Positions 1-5,194 of a stretch of 5,898 nucleotides of DNA are shown one piece after another. Source of the stretch: Synechococcales cyanobacterium PMM_0073 (GTDB lineage Bacteria; Cyanobacteriota; Cyanobacteriia; Elainellales; Elainellaceae); assembly GCA_949127695.1 (NCBI GenBank), contig CASBQH010000130.1, forward strand, positions 1 to 5,898, read 5' to 3'. Position 1 is the first letter of the stretch; each line of letters starts with the position of its first letter. Position numbers and translations under genes: made by a program. The notes under the pieces are model-generated. The model did not search any database. It was given only the letters and a program-made list of their open reading frames with translations, and was not told the DNA's origin.

Positions 1-393
1 GCGATCGAGCTGTTTCATGGCTACACCTATTCTGGGCATCCGGTTGCCTGTGCCGCCGCGCTGGCCACCCTAGATCTGTATGAGCAAGAAGGGCTATTTA
101 GGCGGGCGGGCGAGCTGGCGAGCTACTGGGAAGCGGCGGTGCATGGGCTGAAAGGCTTGCCGCATGTGATTGATGTGCGAAACTTGGGGCTAGTCGCCGG
201 GATCGAGCTGGCGTCAATTCCAGGTAAACCTACGGCACGGGCGTTTGAATGCTTTTTGCGCTGCTATGAGCGGGGTCTGCTGATTCGCACCACGGGCGAT
301 ATTATTGCCCTGTCGCCGCCGCTGATCATTCAGCGATCTCAGATTGACGAAATCGTCGGGATGCTGGCGGAGGTGATTCAGGAGTTGCCCTAG
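1..393 (+). CDS. Class III (omega-amino acid:pyruvate type) aminotransferase, C-terminal part
   Basis: The reading frame is open from base 1 and ends at TAG 391-393, giving the last 130 residues of a protein whose family is usually about 430-450 residues; the start and the PLP lysine lie outside the window. The fragment opens with ELFHGYTYSGHPVACAAAL, the conserved segment of class III PLP-dependent transaminases in which the Thr (fragment residue 9) helps bind the cofactor phosphate from the neighbouring subunit of the dimer. It then shows the usual C-terminal small domain: a DVRNLGLVAGIEL strand, a GLLIRTTGDIIALSPPLII segment and a terminal helix. Among class III enzymes the GYTYSGHP wording is closest to beta-alanine/omega-amino acid:pyruvate aminotransferases, but substrate choice cannot be fixed from this end of the protein. 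Family assignment is strong; exact reaction is inference. It converges on the downstream minus-strand gene with an 11-bp gap. Confidence 0.88.
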   Translation, partial: AIELFHGYTYSGHPVACAAALATLDLYEQEGLFRRAGELASYWEAAVHGLKGLPHVIDVRNLGLVAGIELASIPGKPTARAFECFLRCYERGLLIRTTGDIIALSPPLIIQRSQIDEIVGMLAEVIQELP

Positions 394-404
394 CGGCAGG
401 CTAG

Positions 405-1607
405 CTATTCCTCTAGCTTCAGCTCAGGCCGCTCTTGCTTGAATGGAATATCGGCGTTAATTGCCTCAATCTCCTGCTGCTCTAGCAGATTAATTTCGCT
501 GATATAGCTCTTGAGGATTTTGGCAAACCGGGCGTCGTAAAACCGATGCAGCGAATGGTTGGGCATGGCCGGAAAGCCGCGCCGCTTTTTGTGGCGACCG
601 CCTGCTCCGGGGTCAAAGGTTTGAATGCCGTGAGCAATGCCCCATTCAATTGGGCTGTAGTAGCAGGTGTCGAAATGCAGATTGTCAAACTCCTGCGCTG
701 CGCCCCAATAGCGGCCATACAGCCGATCGCCTTTGGTGAGACAAAACGACATGCCAGCCAGCTGCTCTGGGTCTGGCGCTGCCTCGTCATAGACGCCAAA
801 CAGCACCACTTGATGGCAGTAGGTGGGGTAAAGCTGCTCAAAAAACTGCTGAGTCAGATATTTGCTGCCCCAGAAGCCAAACTTGTCGCAGGTGTCACAA
901 TAAAACCGATAGACCTGCGCCAGCAAATCTGGCGTAATTTGCTCGCCCGTCAGCGGCTCAATTCGCAGTCCAGCCTCCGCGACGGCCTTGCGCTCGCGCT
1001 TGATATTGCGTCGCTGGTTGGCATTGAACGCGCCCAAATAGTCATCAAAGCTCTGAAAGTTTTGGTTTGACCAGACATAGCTATGGTGCAGCCAGCTGAC
1101 AAAGCCATGCCGCTCCATCAGCTGCCGCCAGTCTGGATCAGCATAGAGAAAATTGCAGCCTGAAATCTGGTTGCGAAGGCAGAACTGGTCAATCGCCGCC
1201 ACCATCATTTCGGTCAGTGCATCTTCGTCCTCTCCGGGCGCAATCAAAAACCGATAGCCCTCAGCCGGCGTAAACGGTGACATCCCCAGCAGCTTCGGGT
1301 AATATTCCATCCCCAGCCGGTAGGCCAAATCCGCCCACTGGTGATCAAACACAAACTCGCCGTAGCTATGCCCCTTGATATACATCGGCGCTGCTGCAAT
1401 CAGGCTGCGATCTCGCCAGAGCGTCAGATGGTTTGGCAGCCAGCCTGATTTGGCCGTCGTGCTGCTCGAACTCTCCATATTTTGCAGCCAGTCCCATTCC
1501 AAAAACGGCGTTTTTAGCGGCAGGGCAAGCGCGTCCCATTCTGCCTGCGGGACTTCGGCAATTTGGCTAATCCAGGAGACCGAGTAGCTGGGTTTTTTCT
1601 CAAACAT
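405..1607 (-). CDS. FemAB-like / GNAT-fold protein (DUF482, peptidoglycan-biosynthesis-type)
   Basis: This encodes 400 residues from ATG 1605-1607 to TAG 405-407. It resembles the DUF482/FemAB_like family (PF04339), whose members have a doubled GNAT fold and are often annotated as peptidoglycan biosynthesis proteins or GNAT N-acetyltransferases; no substrate is established. Recognisable family segments, by residue: MSPFTPAEGYRFL near 109-121, the basic NANQRRNIKRERKAV stretch near 195-209, LYGRYWG near 297-302, and HFDTCYYSPIEWGIAHG (311-327) followed by FDPGAGGRHKKRRGF (331-345). There is no signal peptide or membrane segment, so it is probably cytosolic. The frame extends upstream to a GTG at 1668-1670 (21 more residues). 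I prefer the ATG because family proteins begin close to the YSVSWISQIAEVP segment, but the GTG has a GAGGG about 10 nt upstream while the ATG has no Shine-Dalgarno. It lies downstream of the RibD-C gene on the same strand, 118 bp away. Confidence 0.85.
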   Translation of the reverse strand: MFEKKPSYSVSWISQIAEVPQAEWDALALPLKTPFLEWDWLQNMESSSSTTAKSGWLPNHLTLWRDRSLIAAAPMYIKGHSYGEFVFDHQWADLAYRLGMEYYPKLLGMSPFTPAEGYRFLIAPGEDEDALTEMMVAAIDQFCLRNQISGCNFLYADPDWRQLMERHGFVSWLHHSYVWSNQNFQSFDDYLGAFNANQRRNIKRERKAVAEAGLRIEPLTGEQITPDLLAQVYRFYCDTCDKFGFWGSKYLTQQFFEQLYPTYCHQVVLFGVYDEAAPDPEQLAGMSFCLTKGDRLYGRYWGAAQEFDNLHFDTCYYSPIEWGIAHGIQTFDPGAGGRHKKRRGFPAMPNHSLHRFYDARFAKILKSYISEINLLEQQEIEAINADIPFKQERPELKLEE

Positions 1608-1725
1608 GGGCGGTGAGTAGAAGAGTGATGAGTAAAGGACTGTGGCGACCGGAGATTCAGCCTTGAGCACTCTATCACAGCCCTCTGGATTGCTGCTGCT
1701 GCCAAGGCTGCTATGAGCGCTGCGG

Positions 1726-2394
1726 TCAGAGCCGCCGATAGTGCAGAAACACCTCAGAGCCGAGGACTTCTGCCGAGAGCAGCTCTAGCCGAGGTGCTGC
1801 TGCCTCCAGAAAACCAGCTCCCGCCACCGGACTCGGAGCCGCGCCGCCCAACAGCAGCGGGCAGAGGGTCAGCCAGAATTCGTCAATTAAATCAACCGCC
1901 AGCAGCTCGGCCACCAGCTCACCGCCGCCTGTAACCACCAGGCGCTCCAGCCCCAACCCCAGCAGCGCCTGGAAAACTTGGCTCCAGTCGGGCGCTTCAG
2001 AGTAGAATGGCAGCACCCGCGCAAATTCTGGGCGGTTCTGCCAGCCGGTTAAAGCCTCGGCGCTCGTCAGCAGCCAGCGTGGGACGGCCTGTTGGAAGAA
2101 GCGGAGCTGCGGATCTAGCGCTCCAGAGCCTGAACAAACGATTTGGACAGGCTGAGGCGGCTTCCCTAGCGCAAGGCGCTGCTGTAAGAGCTGAGGATCA
2201 TTTACTGTTAGCGTGGTTCCATAAGCTCGTAACGTTCCCGCGCCAAACAGGATACCGTCAGCTTGAGCAATTTGAGTTTCCAGGTGATGTTTGTCGGCAG
2301 CAGAGCCAAATCGGGCAGCAGAGCGCTGAATATCGGCAATCTTGCCATCTGCACTCATTGCCAGGACAACGGTTACGTGAGGTCGGTGCAGCAT
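1726..2394 (-). CDS. Standalone RibD C-terminal-type reductase (riboflavin pathway / DHFR-like fold)
   Basis: This 222-residue protein runs from ATG 2392-2394 to TGA 1726-1728 and matches the RibD_C family (PF01872), the NADPH-dependent reductase domain with a dihydrofolate-reductase-like fold. In the riboflavin pathway this domain reduces 5-amino-6-(5-phosphoribosylamino)uracil. Visible landmarks: VTVVLAMSADGKIA (7-20), the usual opening strand and substrate loop; ADGILFGAGTLRAYGTTL (45-62); and the dinucleotide-binding LVVTGGGELVAELL (152-165) followed by DEFWLTLCPLLLGG (171-184). The N-terminal deaminase domain of full RibD is absent and the length fits a single reductase domain, so it is intact rather than truncated. 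It may be the pathway reductase or a paralogue acting on another substrate; the sequence does not decide. The start is fixed because the family sequence begins within a few residues of it. No Shine-Dalgarno precedes it; instead two tandem duplications lie just upstream. Confidence 0.87.
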   Translation of the reverse strand: MLHRPHVTVVLAMSADGKIADIQRSAARFGSAADKHHLETQIAQADGILFGAGTLRAYGTTLTVNDPQLLQQRLALGKPPQPVQIVCSGSGALDPQLRFFQQAVPRWLLTSAEALTGWQNRPEFARVLPFYSEAPDWSQVFQALLGLGLERLVVTGGGELVAELLAVDLIDEFWLTLCPLLLGGAAPSPVAGAGFLEAAAPRLELLSAEVLGSEVFLHYRRL

Positions 2395-2403
2395 GGGTGG
2401 CGA

Positions 2404-2419
2404 TTCAGGGGTTCAGGGG
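2404..2419. repeat. Perfect tandem duplication, 8 bp x 2
   Basis: TTCAGGGG occurs twice head to tail at 2404-2411 and 2412-2419. It starts 10 bp upstream of the RibD-C start codon, so it would lie in that gene's 5' leader. Its role is unknown: operator, remnant of slippage, or neutral duplication. Confidence 0.85.
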
Positions 2420-2423
2420 CGCA

Positions 2424-2445
2424 TCAGATTTGAGTCAGATTTGAG
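2424..2445. repeat. Perfect tandem duplication, 11 bp x 2
   Basis: TCAGATTTGAG occurs twice with no gap at 2424-2434 and 2435-2445, followed by a further T that matches the next unit's first base. An 11-bp period places both copies on nearly the same DNA face, as in sites bound by tandem dimers of OmpR/PhoB-type regulators, but the bases do not match a regulator box I know. It sits only 4 bp from the 8-bp duplication. Confidence 0.85.
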
Positions 2446-2446
2446 T

Positions 2447-2463
2447 GAAGACTTCTTGAAGAA
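2447..2463. repeat. Overlapping short palindromes in the divergent region
   Basis: GAAG-A-CTTC (2447-2455) and TTCTT-G-AAGAA (2453-2463) are both exact odd-centred inverted repeats that share CTTC-region bases. They are candidates for a dimeric regulator site, or mutually exclusive small hairpins in RNA. The arms are short (4 and 5 bp), so chance is possible. Confidence 0.4.
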
Positions 2464-2516
2464 ACGATTTCTGTCACGGATGGCAAACCTATCCTAACGG
2501 GTTGAGTATTAATCTT

Positions 2517-2567
2517 AGGAGGGGAGCGCATCCGGGTGTGACCTTCATACCTCAGCTTGGAAAGTAA
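2517..2567 (+). other. Possible translated leader peptide before the histidine kinase
   Basis: AGGAGGGGAG at 2517-2526 contains a perfect AGGAGG, the best Shine-Dalgarno in the window, but it lies 47 nt before the kinase ATG, too far to serve it. Downstream, GTG 2538-2540 opens a 9-codon frame (MTFIPQLGK) ending at TAA 2565-2567, two bases before the kinase start. Spacing from the AGGAGG to this GTG is 15 nt, longer than optimal; from the GGGGAG part it is 11. An overlapping GTG at 2536 is followed at once by TGA. A leader coupled to kinase translation is a hypothesis only. Confidence 0.25.
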
Positions 2568-2569
2568 CT

Positions 2570-4576
2570 ATGGCAATGGTGGGTCAATCTTCGTTTCGCC
2601 GCATTCTGCTGTTGCGAATTTTGCTGCTCAGCATCCCAATCTTGTTTCTGGGAATGGCCTTCACCTTCCGCAAGGCCAGAAGCAGCCTGCTGCAAACTGC
2701 CCGCGAAAATCTGGAGCAGAGCGCAGTTCGCAAGGCTGAAGCAATCCATAATTCAATCAACGCCCTCCAGACCAGTTTGGCGATTGCCAGCAAGACTGCT
2801 CCGCTCCAGTTGGGCGAACCTGAGGAGGCCAGCATTTTTCTGACGCAGCTCCAAAAGCAGCTGCCCACCAATGTGCATTGTTTGCAGCTCAGAGATCTCG
2901 CCAGTCAGCAGATGGTCGCTAGCACCTGCGGCAATCGTGTTTTTGATCCAATTAACACCACCGAATGGGCAAAGCAGCGTCAAGCCTCAGAGCTAAACCG
3001 CGACCATACGCTGACTGTAAACACCCTCAACCGCCCAGATTTAGCCAACAGCAACAGCCAGCTAAACCTGCTGCTGAGTATGCCCGTCTACGACACCGCC
3101 GAAGCGCTGCGCTACAGCCTCACGGCGCAGACCACTATTCAGCAGGTAGAGTCTTCGGCGGCTTGGCTGCTGCAAGGCAGCACGATTGTGATTGATCCAA
3201 ACGGCAGATTTTTAGCCCATCCGCAGCAGGGGCAGGTGGGGCTGAATGTGGCGCAGGGCGACAACAGCGATCGGTTTCAAGATATCCTCAACAACGTGCG
3301 GCGCGACGATACCGACTCGCGGCATCTGTTTAATTTGGCCGGCGAGCAGGCGGAATGGATCGCTGGATTCAGCCCGATGAAGGTGCCCATTACCAGCAAG
3401 CAGAGCCAAACCTGGGCAGTCCTGGCCGTCACGCCTGCCGACAGCGCTCTAGAAGGGCTGTCCGATATCACCCAAATTCTGCTGATTTTGACCGTGGGGC
3501 TGCTGGCGGCGCATCTGCTGGCCATGCTCTATATGGCGCGCGATCTGGCGCTGCCGATTGAGCAGTTGGGCAAATATGCGCTGCGAATTCACAAGCGAGA
3601 TCCCCTAGAGCGCGCGCCCAAAAACTTTCGCATTCGTGAACTGAATCACTTGGCCGCAATTCTAGACAACATGGTGGGGAGGCTTGAAGAACGCGCCAAA
3701 GAGCTGGAGTCGGCTTGGCAAGATGCTGATGCTGCCAACCAGTTGAAGAGCCAGTTTTTGGCCAACACCTCGCACGAGCTGCGGACGCCCCTCAATGCAA
3801 TTATTGGCAGCATTCGCCTGGTCAAAGACGGCTGCTGCGACAGTCGCGAGGAGGAAGTTGAATTTTTGGAGCAGGCCGATAAGGCGGCGATTCACCTGCT
3901 AAAAATCATCAACGACCTGCTAGATATTCAGCGGATTGAAGAGAAAAAGCTGCCGCTGGTGATTGAAACCATTGACCTGCGGCAAATCCTCAAAGACGTG
4001 GTGGATTTGCAGGCGGTCTCCGTCCAGCAAAGGGGGCTGGCGCTGAATTTTATTCAGCCCGCTGAACCCATTCTGGTGCGGGTAGATCCAGGGCGGCTCA
4101 AGCAGGTGCTGCTGAATATTATTTACAACGCGATTAAATTTACCGACCAGGGCAGCATCACGATTCAGACGCGATTTGAATCGATTCCGCAGGATCTGCC
4201 TGCTCGCTCGGCCACGCCCAGCAGTAACGGCAATGGCCATCAGCCTGATCCTTCTGAGATCGAAGACTGGGTGGTGATCACGATTCAGGATACGGGCATT
4301 GGCATTGACCTGACTCAGCAGCATAAGCTGTTCCGTCCCTTTGTAATGGTCGATGGCTCGACCACGCGCAAGTTTGAAGGCACGGGGCTAGGGCTGGCGA
4401 TCTCGCGCAACCTAGTCGAAATGATGGGTGGCCAAATTAGCCTACATAGCGCTGGACTCGATCAGGGCACTACGGTCAAAGTAACGCTGCCGCTGCTGAA
4501 CCTTCTGCCTGATCCAGAGCTGCCTGCCGGAGCTGAATCTGTGGCTGAATCTAGAGCCGAATCGGCCAAGGCTTGA
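2570..4576 (+). CDS. Membrane sensor histidine kinase (Cache-like sensor, HAMP, HisKA, HATPase_c)
   Basis: This 668-residue protein is a two-component sensor kinase that autophosphorylates on histidine and passes phosphate to a response regulator. In order: TM helix about 13-33; a periplasmic region about 34-298 resembling a double Cache domain, including a VIDPNGRFLAHP segment (207-218) typical of such sensors; a second TM helix about 300-322; HAMP about 324-376; a coiled-coil linker; HisKA with NTSHELRTPLNAIIG, phosphoacceptor His402; then the ATPase domain with N-box LLNIIYNAIKFT (Asn516/Asn520), G1 DTGIGI (Asp574), F-box LFRPF (587-591) and G2 GTGLGL (604-609). All catalytic boxes are present, so it should be active. 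There is no PAS or receiver domain, and no response regulator gene adjoins it, so it is an orphan kinase here; its signal is unknown. A GGAAAG about 7 nt before ATG 2570 is a modest ribosome site. Between the N and G1 boxes is a low-complexity loop (about 541-563), and the C-terminus carries three AESx repeats. Confidence 0.95.
   Translation: MAMVGQSSFRRILLLRILLLSIPILFLGMAFTFRKARSSLLQTARENLEQSAVRKAEAIHNSINALQTSLAIASKTAPLQLGEPEEASIFLTQLQKQLPTNVHCLQLRDLASQQMVASTCGNRVFDPINTTEWAKQRQASELNRDHTLTVNTLNRPDLANSNSQLNLLLSMPVYDTAEALRYSLTAQTTIQQVESSAAWLLQGSTIVIDPNGRFLAHPQQGQVGLNVAQGDNSDRFQDILNNVRRDDTDSRHLFNLAGEQAEWIAGFSPMKVPITSKQSQTWAVLAVTPADSALEGLSDITQILLILTVGLLAAHLLAMLYMARDLALPIEQLGKYALRIHKRDPLERAPKNFRIRELNHLAAILDNMVGRLEERAKELESAWQDADAANQLKSQFLANTSHELRTPLNAIIGSIRLVKDGCCDSREEEVEFLEQADKAAIHLLKIINDLLDIQRIEEKKLPLVIETIDLRQILKDVVDLQAVSVQQRGLALNFIQPAEPILVRVDPGRLKQVLLNIIYNAIKFTDQGSITIQTRFESIPQDLPARSATPSSNGNGHQPDPSEIEDWVVITIQDTGIGIDLTQQHKLFRPFVMVDGSTTRKFEGTGLGLAISRNLVEMMGGQISLHSAGLDQGTTVKVTLPLLNLLPDPELPAGAESVAESRAESAKA
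4532..4567 (+). repeat. 12-bp in-frame triplet repeat encoding AESx at the kinase C-terminus
   Basis: Three imperfect 12-bp units starting GCTGAATCT or GCCGAATCG encode AESV-AESR-AESA (residues 655-666) just before the stop. The first two units share nine identical leading bases. It is outside the folded ATPase domain and probably a disordered tail grown by slippage. Confidence 0.75.
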
Positions 4577-4649
4577 ACCAGAAACCGGCTGAATTTTTGG
4601 GGAAAGGCTGAGAAGTCATGCCTGAGTTTGGCGACAAGCCCCAGCTATC

Positions 4650-4679
4650 GCTGTCAAGCTGCTGCCAAGCTGCTGTCAA
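4650..4679 (+). promoter_or_regulatory. Three GCTGYCAA direct repeats at 11-bp spacing
   Basis: GCTGTCAA (4650-4657), GCTGCCAA (4661-4668) and GCTGTCAA (4672-4679) recur at exact 11-bp intervals; seen another way, CAAGCTGCTG is tandemly repeated at 4655 and 4666. Three 8-bp units separated by 3 bp is the geometry described for the cyanobacterial SphR (PhoB) box, but the base sequence differs from that box. It lies 77-107 bp before the MerR start, suitable for an activator or repressor site. The repeat is certain; a binding role is inference. Confidence 0.5.
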
Positions 4680-4703
4680 ACTTAAAGTAAAGCAAGTAAG
4701 ATT

Positions 4704-4735
4704 TTGATCAAGCAGATGTCAGCAGGCTGAATACT
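4704..4735 (+). promoter_or_regulatory. Candidate MerR-type promoter with elongated spacer
   Basis: TTGATC (4704-4709, four of six -35 bases) and AATACT (4730-4735, four of six -10 bases) are separated by 20 bp. MerR-regulated promoters characteristically have 19-20 bp spacers with the operator between the two elements, and MerR proteins usually control their own gene. The spacer has only an imperfect dyad centred at 4719, so this is weak. Confidence 0.25.
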
Positions 4736-4756
4736 GGCTAAATATTGGGGCGCAAA

Positions 4757-5170
4757 ATGACAAAGCTACTCAAAATTGGCGAAGTGGCCGAAACGAGCGG
4801 TCTGCCGGTGAAGACGATTCGCTACTACGAAGAAATTGGCCTGCTGATCCCCACCGTGCAGCGTTCAGAATCGCAGTATCGGCTATTTCAAGCCGAAGTT
4901 TTAAATCGGCTCGCCTTCATCAAGCGGTCACAGGCGCTGGGACTCAACCTCAAAGAAATCCAGCAAATTTTAGCTGTGCATGATCATGGCGAGCTGCCCT
5001 GCGGCGACATCAAGCAGCATCTTGAAGCCAAGGTGGCTGATATCTCGCACCAGATCGATGCCCTGACCACGCTGCGGGCTGAGCTGCAAGGCATTCTCTC
5101 CGGCTGGCAAGATCAGCCGCCTGCCGACCGGATCCAGCAGACGATTTGCCCTAATATTCAGAAGATCTGA
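4757..5170 (+). CDS. MerR-family transcriptional regulator, probably metal-responsive
   Basis: This 137-residue protein runs from ATG 4757-4759 to TGA 5168-5170. The N-terminus is a clear MerR winged helix-turn-helix: LLKIGEVAETSGLPVKTIRYYEEIGLL (4-30), then the QYRLF wing (40-44) and FIKRSQALGLNLKEIQQIL (54-72). A dimerisation helix follows (about 83-115). Cys82 in GELPCGDIK aligns by position with the metal-ligand cysteine at the start of this helix in MerR/ZntR-type sensors, and Cys131 lies in a C-terminal TICPNIQ motif seen in proteins annotated as heavy-metal-responsive MerR regulators. The cysteine pair around 112-120 of CueR/ZntR is absent, so the metal, if any, is uncertain; His75, His77 and His88 are possible extra ligands. 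A TTG at 4745 would add four residues; the ATG is preferred because GGGG (4747-4750) sits 6 nt before it. Only 24 bp separate it from pilD, so the two are probably co-transcribed. No metal transporter or chaperone gene is nearby. Confidence 0.9.
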   Translation: MTKLLKIGEVAETSGLPVKTIRYYEEIGLLIPTVQRSESQYRLFQAEVLNRLAFIKRSQALGLNLKEIQQILAVHDHGELPCGDIKQHLEAKVADISHQIDALTTLRAELQGILSGWQDQPPADRIQQTICPNIQKI

Positions 5171-5194
5171 GCAAACTGCGCTGAGGCTTGCCCA

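Larger units (their letters stand above)
2395..2569. promoter_or_regulatory. Divergent intergenic region between the RibD-C gene and the histidine kinase
   Basis: This 175-bp region must hold the 5' signals of two divergently transcribed genes. Going from the RibD-C start it contains two adjacent tandem duplications (2404-2419 and 2424-2445), overlapping short palindromes (2447-2463), an AT-richer stretch around 2490-2516 and an AGGAGGGGAG block (2517-2526). I could not find a convincing -35/-10 pair with normal spacing on either strand, so promoter positions are not claimed. No alternative start codon extends the kinase upstream: its frame is open back to a TAG at 2516-2518 but contains no ATG, GTG or TTG. 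Confidence 0.5.
4577..4756 (+). promoter_or_regulatory. Upstream region of the merR-pilD genes
   Basis: This 180-bp gap between the kinase stop and the MerR start holds a triple direct repeat (4650-4679), a TTGATCAA palindrome (4704-4711) and a possible long-spacer promoter (4704-4735). No convincing terminator for the kinase is visible: the only T-run (4594-4598) follows weak stems (CCAGAAA pairing imperfectly with TTTTTGG, or AGCCG 4555-4559 with CGGCT 4586-4590). I see no short gene or RNA gene in it. Confidence 0.5.

Noticed and set aside
390..404. CTAGC-GGCAG-GCTAG inverted repeat between the two convergent stop codons, considered as a bidirectional terminator
   Set aside because: The stem is only 5 bp, there is no T-run on either side, and the stop-codon CTAG is itself palindromic, so it is too weak to call.
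546..1070. A 174-codon open frame on the + strand opposite the FemAB-like gene
   Set aside because: It lies wholly antisense to a gene with clear family motifs and shows no recognisable domain.
1690..1703. Short TGC triplet run between the RibD-C and FemAB-like genes
   Set aside because: It is only about four units long and lies in a short non-coding gap; nothing suggests function.
2007..2444. A 145-codon open frame on the + strand opposite the RibD-C gene
   Set aside because: It is the antisense shadow of a GC-rich gene with conserved motifs on the other strand, and has no recognisable protein features.
2447..2516. Standard sigma-70 promoters for either divergent gene
   Set aside because: Hexamers such as TATCCT (2490-2495), TTGAGT (2502-2507) and TATTAA (2507-2512) have no partner at 16-19 bp spacing on either strand.
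3920..4324. A 134-codon minus-strand open frame inside the histidine kinase
   Set aside because: It overlaps the conserved HisKA and ATPase coding region; the sense frame carries all the motifs.
4555..4598. Possible terminator after the kinase (AGCCG paired with CGGCT, then a five-T run)
   Set aside because: The loop would be 26 nt with a 5-bp stem starting inside the coding region, and the alternative stem needs a G-U pair; not convincing.
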